64,000 nt of DNA from Coraliomargarita sinensis (GCF_003185655.1 NZ_QHJQ01000010.1:1-64000), one strand, 5' to 3'. Positions 20,515 to 29,509 are shown, counted from the stretch's first letter. Notes: generated from the letters alone by a model not told the origin. Program-made: numbers and translations.

Positions 20515-21072
20515 CTAAGCGGTGGCAGCTTTTACCAGTTTTGTATAATCGCGAAAGAGCGGGTGATCGGCACTTCCGAGGAGGCTGTAAAAGATGGTTT
20601 CGGAGGGTAAAATGTGTGCTTCCATCGCCAGGAGCTGCTGAAAGACGGCCTCCCGGTCTTCGGGGCGTCGCTGGCTGACACAGTCGCTGAGCAGAGTCAC
20701 GCCCAGATCTTCGCCCATCGCCTGTACCGCCGTCTGGTAGATACAAATGGGGACTTCGATGCCCATGAGCAGAAGGTGATCGATTTGATTGCTCTCGATC
20801 CAGCGGTCCAGGCCCTCGGCCTCGAGCGCGGAAAAAGCAGCCTTATCAAACACAGGCGTGTCTTCCGGAAAGCTCCCGGTCAGTGCGGCACTTGTCGCTC
20901 CGAGTTTTTCAGGCCGCTGCTCGGTAGCGGCAACCGACACGCCGAGAAGCTTGGCGGCCTCGATCGCGAAGCGGCAGCGGTGAATCAACGCTTCCTGTTC
21001 GGGAATCGCTTTCAGAAAAGTATCCTGCAGATCGATGCAGAGGAGGCCGAGATGTTGGATAGGGTCGCTCAT
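20515..21072 (-). CDS. Isochorismatase-family cysteine hydrolase
   Basis: A 185-residue protein of the isochorismatase-like fold. The three catalytic positions can be read: Asp in LLCIDLQDTF (about 10-19), Lys in VFDKAAFSA (about 73-81), and Cys in MGIEVPICIYQTAVQA (about 101-116). The close resemblance in length and motifs is to the YcaC-like and isochorismatase-domain hydrolases that act on small amides. The substrate cannot be inferred. No siderophore or nicotinamidase partner genes are nearby. Confidence 0.88.
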   Translation of the reverse strand: MSDPIQHLGLLCIDLQDTFLKAIPEQEALIHRCRFAIEAAKLLGVSVAATEQRPEKLGATSAALTGSFPEDTPVFDKAAFSALEAEGLDRWIESNQIDHLLLMGIEVPICIYQTAVQAMGEDLGVTLLSDCVSQRRPEDREAVFQQLLAMEAHILPSETIFYSLLGSADHPLFRDYTKLVKAATA

Positions 21073-21193
21073 GGGAAAGTGAGGGTGAAGGTGAAAGTGA
21101 AGGTTTGAGCCAGGTGCGGCATGGTAGCTGGTTTATTCCAATATTGGGCGTAAGTGAGATTTGTCGTTCTACTCTCAGCTTCACTTTAAACTG

Positions 21194-21874
21194 CTATACC
21201 GGATCAGGAAGTCGCTTGCTGTGTGCGTAGGCTTTGCGGGCCCGTACCTGGACGAGGCTCTTATCCTCGACGACATAGGCCGTGAGGTGACCGCCATAGA
21301 CGCAGCCGGTATCGATACCGATTGAGCCGGGTCGTTCCAATACATTGGGGCGGGGCGTGTGGCCGTAAATGACGAAGGGTTCACCGACCCAGGTATCCGC
21401 CCAGGGGTTGGCGTTCGGAGCATCCGAGCGCTTGGCCGGATTTCCTTTTTTGTCGACCACCTGAATGCTGGTAATGGTATCCACATCCTGTGATTGCCAC
21501 GGTTGTCCGGGCACGAATCCGCCGTGTACCATGACCACATCCCTGGTCGGGCCGTATTCAAATTTTGGCATGGTATCGAGGTAGTCCCAGTCTTCTTCGC
21601 TCAGCTCCTTGATGGTCGTTTTGTCGTAATCCTTAAGGAGATCTTTGCGGCCTTCATGCTTGGCGCGGAGGAGCCGTAGCTCATGGTTGCCGATAATGGA
21701 CTCAATTTTGTACTCGCGAACCAGTTCCAGGACGCCGTGGCTGCTTGGGCCGCGGTTGACCAAGTCTCCGAGTTGGACGACCCGATCGTCCGGATCAAGT
21801 TCGAGCGCGTTCAGCAGTTCCTCAAACTCGTCGGCGCAGCCGTGGACATCTCCGATGGCGATTGTTCGTGGCAT
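21194..21874 (-). CDS. PPP-type metallophosphatase (Ser/Thr phosphatase or Ap4A hydrolase-like)
   Basis: A 226-residue calcineurin-like phosphoesterase with all metal motifs: AIGDVHGC (about 6-13), LGDLVNRGP (about 35-43), GNHELRLL (about 62-69), and a later MVHGGFVPG with YGHTPRPNV. The C-terminal IDTGCVYGGHLTAYV stretch is typical of bacterial PPP phosphatases of the PrpA/ApaH group. It could dephosphorylate proteins or hydrolyse dinucleoside polyphosphates; the sequence does not decide. It is divergent from the gene at 22044. Confidence 0.9.
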   Translation of the reverse strand: MPRTIAIGDVHGCADEFEELLNALELDPDDRVVQLGDLVNRGPSSHGVLELVREYKIESIIGNHELRLLRAKHEGRKDLLKDYDKTTIKELSEEDWDYLDTMPKFEYGPTRDVVMVHGGFVPGQPWQSQDVDTITSIQVVDKKGNPAKRSDAPNANPWADTWVGEPFVIYGHTPRPNVLERPGSIGIDTGCVYGGHLTAYVVEDKSLVQVRARKAYAHSKRLPDPV

Positions 21875-22043
21875 ATTATTTCTGGGTCGTGTGGGTTAAG
21901 AGTGGCATGACGCTGGTTTCGAGTAAGCACTCTGCAAGATTTATTCGCTTTCAAGAAGGAAATGAAAATAGATTCAGGGAGAGGCCTTGGTTTTGGTTGC
22001 AAGAAGCGCGCGCAGGATCAGGCTCTTCGTTTTGACAAGGACC

Positions 22044-22541
22044 ATGGATTGGCAGATTAAGACACTTTCACGGAAATCCACGCTCAGCGGGGAAAGCTTC
22101 GAGCCCGGTGATCGGGCAGTATCACTTGTTTACGTGGACGACGAGGCCGGTGATCTCGGCCGGGCCGACATTCACGAAAAAGAACTTTCGGAACTCCAGG
22201 CGCCCGGGCAGGTGCTGGGCCGCTGGTCCTGGGTGATGAAAGACCCGGAAGAAGGGGCCACCAGCACCAGTGACACCGTGGCTTCCGCCGAGGATTTCTT
22301 CTTCTCGCTTTTCGAAAATGAAGCGGGGGATGAGCGCGAGCGTTCGGACGCTTTGAAGCACCTGCTTGCTCTGATGCTGGAGCGTAAGCGTATCCTTCGG
22401 GCCATCGGTCCGCGCCAGACTTCGGGCACGCAAACTTATCTGCACGTTAAGACGAAGCAGGAGTTAAAGGTGCCCATCACCGAGATTTCCAGAGACCTGA
22501 TGTTCAAGATTGAGGATACCCTGGGAGATATCATTCTATAA
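22044..22541 (+). CDS. Conserved hypothetical protein
   Basis: A 165-residue soluble protein from the ATG at 22044, which has aagg six bases upstream and gives MDWQIKTLSRKSTLSGESF. The longer frame would add a basic leader without a ribosome site. It has a beta-rich N-terminal half (SGESFEPGDRAVSLVYVDD). The helical C-terminal half has a long charged helix (RSDALKHLLALMLERKRIL) and TYLHVKTKQELKVP. I recall similar uncharacterised proteins in Verrucomicrobiota and Planctomycetes, with no known function. It is 8 bp upstream of the lipoprotein at 22550, so probably in one transcript. Confidence 0.8.
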   Translation: MDWQIKTLSRKSTLSGESFEPGDRAVSLVYVDDEAGDLGRADIHEKELSELQAPGQVLGRWSWVMKDPEEGATSTSDTVASAEDFFFSLFENEAGDERERSDALKHLLALMLERKRILRAIGPRQTSGTQTYLHVKTKQELKVPITEISRDLMFKIEDTLGDIIL

Positions 22542-22549
22542 GCCTGACT

Positions 22550-23035
22550 ATGCGAAAATACCTTCTATTGATTCCGCTCATCGTACTCGTTTTTACGGGC
22601 TGCAGGAAAGACAAGCTCGAGGCGGAGGACATGATGATTCCGCGTTTGATGATAGAGACTCGGAGCGTGCAGTATGGGGCTCTTGGCGGAAACGTCGTGG
22701 AGTTGCCGGTCAGCGGCACACGTATCGCGCTGCAGAAGGAGCCACTAGTAAGCGAGTTTGATATCGCCAATGTCGAACTGGTTAAAGTGGACATGGGGCT
22801 GGCTTTGTTGATTCAGACAACTGAAACGGGCGCGCGTGCGCTATATCGTGGGACGGTCTCGAACATGGGTGGCCGCATCGTCCTCACCGTGAACAACAAC
22901 GCGATTGGAGCCCGACGTGTCGATTCAGCCATCCAAAATGGAAACTTCTACACCTTTGTTGAGGTCGATGATGAGGAAATCGGTCAACTGGTGCTGGATA
23001 TGAAAAAGACGATCAAAGAGCTACAAGAGCTCTAA
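22550..23035 (+). CDS. Lipoprotein with SecD-like periplasmic domain
   Basis: A 161-residue lipoprotein (signal peptide with FTGC; Cys 18). The mature region TETGARALYRGTVSNMGGRIVL followed by NNNAIGARRVDSAIQNGNFY resembles the head of the first periplasmic domain of SecD. That domain also has a G-x-x-x-x-x-x-D/N-G-x-x-I-x-A pattern with a following G-x-x-x-I/F strand. There are no SecD transmembrane segments, so it would be a free-standing membrane-anchored version. Resemblance is by eye only. It is followed 23 bp later by the M23 peptidase gene. Confidence 0.8.
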   Translation: MRKYLLLIPLIVLVFTGCRKDKLEAEDMMIPRLMIETRSVQYGALGGNVVELPVSGTRIALQKEPLVSEFDIANVELVKVDMGLALLIQTTETGARALYRGTVSNMGGRIVLTVNNNAIGARRVDSAIQNGNFYTFVEVDDEEIGQLVLDMKKTIKELQEL

Positions 23036-23058
23036 GGGTAGGGAGACAGTTGTAAGCT

Positions 23059-24078
23059 ATGTCATTTCGACTGTTGTTGTTATTTCTATCGCTGGGACTG
23101 TTACCCTCGATTTCACTCTCCGCATCCGCCAGCCTGATATGGCCAACGCCCAATCAAGCCTTCCAGGCTGGTAAGCCGATCGAGGCATTTGTCCAGCCCA
23201 CGTCCTCCGGTCGTGTCGAGTCCGGGCTCTTTGGTTGTGTGCGGAACGGTGGCGCCAAATTCCACGAAGGGCTCGACCTTTTTCCGGTGAAGCGAAGCAG
23301 TCGCGGCGAGGCGCTTGACCCGGTTTATTCCATCCTGCCGGGCAAGGTCGTCCACATCAGCCGAACTGCGGGCTACAGTAGCTACGGCCGCTACATCGTG
23401 GTCGTGCATAACGGGGAATCGCCCTCCTTCCATTCGCTCTATGCCCACATGGCATCGATCAATTCTTCCCTCAAGGTTGGTTCCCGCGTCGAAGCCGGCA
23501 CGGAGCTGGGCATTATGGGGCGTTCCGCAGCGGGTTATTCCATTCCCCGTTCGCGGTCGCACTTGCATCTCGAGCTGGGGTTTCGTTTAAGCGACCAATT
23601 TCAGACCTGGTTTGATCGGCAAAGATTCGGCAGCAAAAATCGGCATGGCAATTGGAACGGTATGAATCTGGTCAGTGTCGACCCGCTGGATTTTTACCGA
23701 TCCATGCGCCAGGGGGAGGTGAGTACTTTTCGCGAGTATCTGAGGCGTTTACCCGTAGCCGCACGAGTGCGTGTGCACAGCGCGAAGGTGCCGAATTTCG
23801 TGCAGGACTATCCCGCGCTGGTGACCCGTCCCTATGCGGGGCGCCGTGTGGTGGCTTGGGATATCGCGTTTACCGAGTTCGGTGTGCCGAAAGAATGGAC
23901 GCCCCGCTTTGCCGAGGAGAAATTGGGCGGCCGTGCCGGCGAAGTACGGGTGCTGACCTACAATCCGCAAGTTCTGGAGGCTCAGAGCTGCCGACGGGTG
24001 ATTCGCATTAGTGGCCGGGTACCGACGATCGCACCGGGCACGGTGACCATCCTGAAGAAACTCTTTGGGTTTAAGTGA
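23059..24078 (+). CDS. Exported M23-family (LytM-like) peptidase
   Basis: A 339-residue secreted protein with a signal peptide (1-25). The M23 domain spans about 45-180. The zinc ligands are readable: HxxxD in KFHEGLDLF (about 72-80), SLYAHM, and HLHLE (about 170-174). Family members cut peptidoglycan cross-links or act as inactive activators. The first metal motif is complete, so this one should be active. The C-terminal 150 residues (about 185-339) do not match a domain I know. The gene probably forms one transcript with 22044 and 22550. Confidence 0.9.
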   Translation: MSFRLLLLFLSLGLLPSISLSASASLIWPTPNQAFQAGKPIEAFVQPTSSGRVESGLFGCVRNGGAKFHEGLDLFPVKRSSRGEALDPVYSILPGKVVHISRTAGYSSYGRYIVVVHNGESPSFHSLYAHMASINSSLKVGSRVEAGTELGIMGRSAAGYSIPRSRSHLHLELGFRLSDQFQTWFDRQRFGSKNRHGNWNGMNLVSVDPLDFYRSMRQGEVSTFREYLRRLPVAARVRVHSAKVPNFVQDYPALVTRPYAGRRVVAWDIAFTEFGVPKEWTPRFAEEKLGGRAGEVRVLTYNPQVLEAQSCRRVIRISGRVPTIAPGTVTILKKLFGFK

Positions 24079-24424
24079 TCGCAGTGGCCCCGTTTGTGCC
24101 TTCCGAATACGCATTCAGCCTTGGTTTAATACCACATCTGACCGAAGCCCTAAGGGCTTGGGCTACAGGAGGAAACCTTTTGCAAACAGGTATTTTGCAG
24201 AAGAGAGATGATACCAGTTTCAAGAAGGTTTGTCCTCGTAGCGACGTTGCGAGAGCAAGGTCGATCGATCTATCCTAGCGATAATCGACGGCACTCCGCT
24301 TACGCTTAAGGAGGCTTCCGTCTTCACCGGGTTACGCCGGACAAGACGGCGTGACATGTATCGTGCCATCGCTACAAGCGAGCCTACCGGGACAGACCTT
24401 TATCAATGGTCTATTAGGAAAGGC
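24079..24424. repeat. Convergent spacer with relatives of the MITE-like repeat
   Basis: This 346-bp spacer lies between the 3' ends of the M23 gene and rsmI. It carries aagccctaagggcttgggct near 24147-24166, a palindrome related to the TTCGGCTAC family. It then has about 200 bp related to the element that disrupts the toxin gene at 56192. Shared strings include agcaaggtcga (24254-24264), aatcgacggcact (24283-24295) and gccatcgcta (24365-24374). No gene is seen; the frame that crosses into rsmI is a shadow. Confidence 0.6.
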
Positions 24425-25135
24425 TCAAAGCTCGTAGCCCTTCTTGGCAATACAAACGACGAACTCTCCCTTTTGGCTCGCTTTGAGGATCTTGTCGCGA
24501 ACGACATCGGCCGGACCGGAGTGAATGCTCTCATGAAGTTTGGTCAGTTCGCGGGCGACGCTGATGCAACGACCCTCTCCCAGAACTTCGATAACATCGT
24601 TGAGGAATTTACTGATGCGGTGGCAGGACTCGTAGATTATAATCGTGTATTCGAAATCCTGGTACTTTTCAAAAAACCTTTTCCGTGCCGCGGCTTTTGG
24701 TGGGAGGAATCCGGTGAAAAGAAAACCATCAGTCGGCAGTCCGGACAGTGCCAGCGCGGTTGTGGCTGCCGTCGCACCCGGTGCGCAGGTGATGGGCAGT
24801 CCCCGCTTTTGACATTCACGGACGAGGCGAAAGCCGGGGTCACTTATGGCGGGCATGCCGGCATCGGCGACCAGGGCAATTCGTTCACCGCCAGCCACAC
24901 GGTCGGCCAGCTCGGTGGCCATGTGTTTTTCATTCTCTTCCCGATAGGAGACAAGGGGGCCCGACTTTTCAATTTTGAGTTTCGACAGTAGCTTGCCCGT
25001 TACCCGGGTGTCCTCGCAGGCAATACAGTCGGCAGTCCGCAAATATTCGATGGATCGTTCCGATAAGTCCGAAAGATTCCCGATCGGAGTCGAAATCAGT
25101 GTCAGGCAACCGGTCTTTGCGCTCTCGTTGTTCAC
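24425..25135 (-). CDS. rsmI: 16S rRNA (cytidine(1402)-2'-O)-methyltransferase
   Basis: RsmI methylates the 2'-hydroxyl of C1402 in the ribosomal P site. The 236-residue protein has the tetrapyrrole-methylase fold. Visible are LTLISTPIGNLSDLSERS (about 12-29), CEDTRVTGKLL (about 40-50), VADAGMPAISDPG (about 88-100), the SAM-site CAPGATAATTALALSGLP (about 116-133), and FTGFLPPK. Length is slightly short of E. coli RsmI (286), lacking much of its C-terminal domain; this is common in other phyla. Confidence 0.94.
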   Translation of the reverse strand: MNNESAKTGCLTLISTPIGNLSDLSERSIEYLRTADCIACEDTRVTGKLLSKLKIEKSGPLVSYREENEKHMATELADRVAGGERIALVADAGMPAISDPGFRLVRECQKRGLPITCAPGATAATTALALSGLPTDGFLFTGFLPPKAAARKRFFEKYQDFEYTIIIYESCHRISKFLNDVIEVLGEGRCISVARELTKLHESIHSGPADVVRDKILKASQKGEFVVCIAKKGYEL

Positions 25136-25299
25136 TGGTGAAGGTTCGTGTTTTCCTGGGTGCGGGTAAAGGCTGATTTCTATCGCAGTTCGAATTCAGT
25201 TCTGACAGTGTGACATTGCGGGTAGCGATTGCGCCGGGTCGAATTAGCGGGGTGGCAAAGGAGTTGAATTTTTCGGAAACTACGCTCAATTTGCAAATC

Positions 25300-25674
25300 A
25301 TGGACATTGAGACCTTTCCCAACCCGAATCCGGAGCGCAATTACACGATTCAGCACATTCAGGAAGAATTCACCTCGACCTGTCCGATGACCGGCCATCC
25401 GGATTATGCCACGGTGGTTTTCAGCTACGCGCCTGATCAGATCTGCATCGAACTGAAATCCATGAAGCTCTACCTCCATAGCTACCGGAACAAGGGAATC
25501 TTTTTTGAAGCGGCGACGAACAAGATTTTCGAAGATCTTTATGCCGCAACCAAGCCGCGTTGGGCCCGGTTGGAGACGATTTGGCGGGGACGCGGCGGAA
25601 TACGTTCCAACGTTGTCGTCGAAGACCAGCAGGAAGGCTACATGGGCCCTGAGACGGAACCTTTTGCCGGTTAA
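25300..25674 (+). CDS. queF: NADPH-dependent 7-cyano-7-deazaguanine reductase (short type)
   Basis: QueF reduces preQ0 to preQ1 in queuosine synthesis. Visible are the nucleophile Cys in FTSTCPMTGHPDYATV, the IELKSMKLYLHSYRN motif that carries the QueF signature Glu-Ser/Lys region, and the RGGI stretch. The 124-residue form from ATG 25300 (MDIETFPNPNPERNY) fits the short, unimodular QueF class. A GTG at 25210 would add 30 residues that look unlike the family. No clear Shine-Dalgarno precedes either, so the start is tentative. No preQ1 riboswitch is seen upstream. Confidence 0.92.
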   Translation: MDIETFPNPNPERNYTIQHIQEEFTSTCPMTGHPDYATVVFSYAPDQICIELKSMKLYLHSYRNKGIFFEAATNKIFEDLYAATKPRWARLETIWRGRGGIRSNVVVEDQQEGYMGPETEPFAG

Positions 25675-25991
25675 AGGCAGTTGCCCTTAAGGCCAGGCCG
25701 ATCGAATTTTGTAGCCGAAGCCCTTTGGCTTTGGCCGGCTCGCGTACCGAGGCCGAATGGCGCATGTTCCAAACGCAAAGGCGTTCGGCTACACGACACG
25801 GGCGAACTGCGAAGGCGTTTGGCTACGGTCGATTAGTCGAAGTAGCCGAAGCCCTTTGGCTTTGGTTCGTGTGTGGTTCAGTGCAAGCATCGGGCCAAAT
25901 GCGAAGGCATTCGGCTACATCGGGCCAAACGCGAAAGCGTTCGGCGACCATACGCCCTGTGGGTCGGGCCTATTTTCAGTGCCCGGCTCTT
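25675..25991. repeat. Cluster of TTCGGCTAC palindromic repeats between convergent genes
   Basis: This 317-bp spacer between the 3' ends of queF and the RidA gene is almost filled with one repeat type. The forward form is ccaaatgcgaaggcattcgg followed by ctac; variants lie near 25770, 25801, 25893 and 25922. The inverse form is gtagccgaagccctttggct (near 25712 and 25847). Opposing copies can pair into long hairpins. It has the look of a REP/BIME-type cluster and may act as a bidirectional terminator. Confidence 0.75.
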
Positions 25992-26450
25992 TTAGTTGAC
26001 TTCGATGACGGCGGTAATTTCGACGGTCGTGTCTTTCGGTAGACCGGTTACGGCGACGGCGGCCCGGGTATGGCGCCCGCGGTCACCTAAAATTTCAACC
26101 ATGGTGTCCGATGCGCCGTTGATGACGGCCGGGCTGTCGGAAAAGCTGGGGGCGCCGTTCACAAAACCACCAAGGTGCACGACCTGTTTGATTTTATCGA
26201 GATCACCCAGATATGCTTTGGCTACAGCGAGCAGATTCAATGCGCAGACCCGGGCGGCGGCTTGCCCGTATGCGAGATCACGTTCGGCGCCGACTTTTCC
26301 CGTGTGGGTCATTTCTCCGTTCACCAGGCAAATCGCGCCGGACAGATAGAGCAGGTTTCCGGTTTGGTAAGCGGGCACATAGTTGCCGGCGGGTGCCGGT
26401 GCAGCGGGTAGTTCGATACCGAGTTCGTTAAGGCGTTCTTCTGTGGTCAT
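25992..26450 (-). CDS. RidA/YjgF-family protein (long YjgH-like type)
   Basis: A 152-residue Rid protein of the longer subgroup typified by TdcF/UK114-like sequences that start ERL-x-x-LG-x-x-LP. Visible are YVPAYQTGNLLYLSGAI (about 25-41) and NLLAVAKAYLGDLDKIKQVVH (about 73-93). The last third contains GRHTRAAVAVTGLPKDTTVE (about 126-145), where RidA enzymes have the Arg that binds substrate. RidA deaminates reactive enamine/imine intermediates. The deaminase activity is not certain for this subgroup. Confidence 0.9.
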   Translation of the reverse strand: MTTEERLNELGIELPAAPAPAGNYVPAYQTGNLLYLSGAICLVNGEMTHTGKVGAERDLAYGQAAARVCALNLLAVAKAYLGDLDKIKQVVHLGGFVNGAPSFSDSPAVINGASDTMVEILGDRGRHTRAAVAVTGLPKDTTVEITAVIEVN

Positions 26451-26512
26451 AATGAGTTATTCGTACGTAGTTTTATGGTACTCATGAAACGCACCGAATA
26501 CCAATTCAACGT

Positions 26513-27844
26513 TCAATGTTCAATCTTGGGGGTTGAATGTTCGACATTCCCGTAGGGCGTCTCGCCTTCGGAGCGGGCGATGACGACGGCACCTACGGTA
26601 TCGGAGAAAACGTTGACTGCGGTTCGGCACATGTCGAGGAGGCGGTCGGTCGCCCAGATAACGCCAATGGCTTCCACCGGTAGGCCGACAGCGGGTAGAA
26701 TAACCGCAATCGCGACCAGACTGGCTGCCGGTATGCCGGCAACCCCGATACTCGTGGTCAGGGCAAGAAAGACGACGAGCAGCTGCTGGCCGAGGTCTAG
26801 TGCCACGCCTCCGGCGGAGGCGTAGAGCTGCGAGATAAACAACACGACAATACATTCATAGAGCGCAGTGCCGTCCATGTTGACCGTTGCGCCCAGCGGC
26901 AGAGTAAAAGAACAGGTTTTGCTTGAGACCTTTGCCTCTTCTTCAACGGTTTCCATGGTCAGGGGCAGGGTCGCCGAAGAGCTGGATGTGGAAAAGGCGG
27001 TCAACAGCACGGGGCTCATCGCCTTGTAGTGTTCTATCGGCCGCACCTTACCAAAGAATTTAAGGATGAGGCCGAGGCTGATAATAAAGTGGAGTGCCAG
27101 TGCGATGAGGACGGTGAGAAAGAATGCCAGGATCGCTCCGAGCAGTTTGTCAAAGGGGGCTTCAAGCAATTTTGGCGTGACCAGTCCGAAGACACCGATG
27201 GGGGCAAAGCGAATGATAAACTCGGTCAGCATGAGCATGACCTGCTGGGCGCTATCCCAGAATTTTTGCTGGGCTTCACGCAAGTCGGGATTCAGCTTGC
27301 CGATGAAGAGGCCGAATAGAATCGAGAAAGTAATGACTCCGAGCAATTGCCCGTTGTTACTGGCAGCATCGACGATGTTTGACGGAAACATGCGAAGGAA
27401 GACTTCCACCACATCGCTGGCGTCCCGGCCTTCCACTTTCTCGATCAAACCTTGATCGGCCGAAGTGATCTCCGCTTCGCCCAGCATCGCCTGTGCGGTC
27501 TCTGCATCCACGTTGCCCGGGGCCATGATATTGACCACCAGCAAGCCGACGGTGACGGCCAGTGCGCCGCTCGTGGTATAATAAAGCAAAGTCTTGCCGC
27601 CAATGCGCCCCAGGCCCTTCTCTCCCCCGAGGTGCATGACACCCCCGATGATCGAGGTGACAATCAGCGGGACGATGATCATCTTGAGCGCGTTCATGAA
27701 CAGGCTGCCGACGAACGCGCAGAACCCCAGAGTGGCGGATTGGAAACCCTCACTGGCTCCGGGGAGTATAAAGAGCCCGAAAATAGCCCCCAGTACGAGA
27801 GCAAGCAGGATTTGCCAATGAAGTTTCCAGCGAATCGGGTTCAT
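26513..27844 (-). CDS. Dicarboxylate/amino acid:cation symporter (DAACS family)
   Basis: A 443-residue sodium- or proton-coupled symporter of the GltP/DctA family in the inner membrane. The serine-rich hairpin loop [20 protein letters not shown] (about 281-300) and the substrate and cation motif [15 protein letters not shown] (about 316-330) are present. The second hairpin is [20 protein letters not shown]. Start: ATG 27844 ([14 protein letters not shown]) falls just after the rsmA stop. The longer frame would overlap rsmA. The substrate (glutamate, aspartate or C4-dicarboxylate) cannot be decided. Confidence 0.93.
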   Translation of the reverse strand: MNPIRWKLHWQILLALVLGAIFGLFILPGASEGFQSATLGFCAFVGSLFMNALKMIIVPLIVTSIIGGVMHLGGEKGLGRIGGKTLLYYTTSGALAVTVGLLVVNIMAPGNVDAETAQAMLGEAEITSADQGLIEKVEGRDASDVVEVFLRMFPSNIVDAASNNGQLLGVITFSILFGLFIGKLNPDLREAQQKFWDSAQQVMLMLTEFIIRFAPIGVFGLVTPKLLEAPFDKLLGAILAFFLTVLIALALHFIISLGLILKFFGKVRPIEHYKAMSPVLLTAFSTSSSSATLPLTMETVEEEAKVSSKTCSFTLPLGATVNMDGTALYECIVVLFISQLYASAGGVALDLGQQLLVVFLALTTSIGVAGIPAASLVAIAVILPAVGLPVEAIGVIWATDRLLDMCRTAVNVFSDTVGAVVIARSEGETPYGNVEHSTPKIEH

Positions 27845-27849
27845 CGAAA

Positions 27850-28680
27850 CTAGCTGAGCGCTTTTGCCAGTGCTTGCCAATGCTCAAGTGGTACCTCTTC
27901 GGGCCGCACATTGTCTGAGACGCCCTGCTCGAGGAGTTGCGCAAACCAGAATTTGGCCTCCGGCTCAGCCTCTTTTCGACACAGAGCGCCGAGTTGTTTG
28001 CGGCGTTGGGTGAAAATGCGTCGCACACACTGCCTGGCGGCCTCGGAGAAACGGACTGCATTGGGTTTTCGCTCCAACCAGAGCAGGGCGGAATCGACCT
28101 TCGGTGCGGGGCAGAAGCAGGCCGCTGAGACCGGATGCTTGCCCCGGATCGTGTAAGCCGATTGCAGGAATATGGAGATGGCACCGAAATTCTTACTGCC
28201 GTGCTGGGCAGCGTAGCGGTCGGCCGCTTCCTTTTGTAGCATCAGTACCATGCATTCCGGTAATGGACCGGACAGAACGGCTTCCATCCAGGGCGTGGAA
28301 ACTGCGTAGGGGAGGTTGGCCACGATCTTAAAGTCATCGGATTGAGCCGACGGGAGGCCTGCCAGCGGAAAATCAAGACAATCGCCTTCCGTCAGGTGAA
28401 ACTGGGGCGACCCGGGAAGCAGCGACTCACGTAAGTATGCGGATAGTGCCGGATCGCGCTCAACGGCCCAAAGTTTACTGCCCGATGCCAGTATGGCCTG
28501 CGAAAGGGTTCCCAGGCCCGGTCCGACTTCGACGACTGCATCTCCCTTTTGCAGGCCGGCAAGTTCGACCGACTTGCGGACAATATTGCCGTCGATCAGG
28601 AAGTTCTGCCCCAGCTTCTTATTAGGCTGATGGCCCAGCTTACTCAGAAGCTCTTTCGTTTGGCTTGGGCTTAGCGGCAT
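27850..28680 (-). CDS. rsmA: 16S rRNA dimethyladenosine transferase RsmA (KsgA)
   Basis: Dimethylates A1518 and A1519 of 16S rRNA, a late step of 30S maturation. The 276-residue length is typical. Visible are KLGQNFLID (about 21-29), SAM motif VVEVGPGLGTLSQAIL (about 48-63), EGDCLDF, and the catalytic NLPYAVSTPW (about 121-130). The C-terminal domain has VDSALLWLE and FTQRRKQLGAL. It lies 31 bp downstream of trpC on the same strand, with the symporter 5 bp further on, so trpC-rsmA-symporter is a probable transcript. Confidence 0.95.
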   Translation of the reverse strand: MPLSPSQTKELLSKLGHQPNKKLGQNFLIDGNIVRKSVELAGLQKGDAVVEVGPGLGTLSQAILASGSKLWAVERDPALSAYLRESLLPGSPQFHLTEGDCLDFPLAGLPSAQSDDFKIVANLPYAVSTPWMEAVLSGPLPECMVLMLQKEAADRYAAQHGSKNFGAISIFLQSAYTIRGKHPVSAACFCPAPKVDSALLWLERKPNAVRFSEAARQCVRRIFTQRRKQLGALCRKEAEPEAKFWFAQLLEQGVSDNVRPEEVPLEHWQALAKALS

Positions 28681-28711
28681 GTGAAGGTGGGGAGGTAGAA
28701 AGGTGGGACGA

Positions 28712-29509
28712 TCAGGCTTGGTGAAAGGCTTCCATGAGTGCTTCCGGATCCTCCGCTTTCATGAGTGCTTCCCCCACCAGGATTGCATCGGCCCCACATT
28801 CACGGGCACGGGTGGCATCCTCAGGGTCGAAGATACCGCTTTCGCTGACCTTGATGATCCCGTTGGGGATTTGCGGGATGAGCGCTTCGGACACGACCAG
28901 ATCGGTTTTGAATCGTTTCAGGTCCCGGTTGTTGACTCCGATAATCTTCGGGTCGAACCGCAGGGCTTTTTCCAATTCGCGCTCTTCGTGAATTTCGTAG
29001 AGAATGTCCAAACCGGCGATGTCTGCAGCATCGCGGAGGGCTTTGATTTCGTCGTTTTCCAATGCGCGAACGATGATGAGGATGCAGCGGGCTCCGGCCT
29101 CGGCCGCTTCGGCCACCTGAACGGGGTGAACCATGAAATCCTTGCGGAGACAGGGCGTTTTGCGCTGGTGGCACTCCAAAAACTCCACCACATCCCAAAG
29201 GTCCTGCAACTTGCCGCCGAAATAATCCGTATCGGTCAGGATCGAGAGGCAGTCGGCTTCCGCATTCACATACTCCCGCGCCTGTTCCACGGCATCCAGG
29301 GTGGCCGAGGCGATTTCGCCGGCAGAGGGTGACTTGCGTTTGATCTCTGCGATGACAGAGAGCCTGTCCTTTCGGGCAAGTGCCTTGAGAAAGCTGCCGC
29401 CCTGGCGCTGCATTTGCCCGAGGCGTTCCAGTTCCTGGTTCCGAACCGGCCGAATGCTGCCAGCGAGAGCCTGCCGCTTGGCGGCCATGATTTCAGATAG
29501 CTTGTCCAT
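28712..29509 (-). CDS. trpC: Indole-3-glycerol-phosphate synthase
   Basis: Closes the indole ring of tryptophan synthesis in the cytoplasm. The 265-residue TIM barrel starts MDKLSEIMAAKRQAL. It shows the catalytic Glu and Lys in VIAEIKRKSPSAGEI (about 52-66), LSILTDTDYFGG, KDFMVHPVQV with the catalytic Lys, and GVNNRDLKRF. SESGI near the C terminus binds phosphate. The Trp genes are scattered in this genome: trpB and a trpG/pabA gene lie 16-17 kb away. It is a monofunctional enzyme, not fused to TrpF. Confidence 0.95.
   Translation of the reverse strand: MDKLSEIMAAKRQALAGSIRPVRNQELERLGQMQRQGGSFLKALARKDRLSVIAEIKRKSPSAGEIASATLDAVEQAREYVNAEADCLSILTDTDYFGGKLQDLWDVVEFLECHQRKTPCLRKDFMVHPVQVAEAAEAGARCILIIVRALENDEIKALRDAADIAGLDILYEIHEERELEKALRFDPKIIGVNNRDLKRFKTDLVVSEALIPQIPNGIIKVSESGIFDPEDATRARECGADAILVGEALMKAEDPEALMEAFHQA

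Noticed and set aside
24356..24991. 211-codon plus frame opposite rsmI
   Set aside because: Antisense shadow of rsmI that begins in the repeat-rich spacer.
25136..25299. preQ1 riboswitch before queF
   Set aside because: No compact C-rich/A-rich pseudoknot pattern could be recognised.
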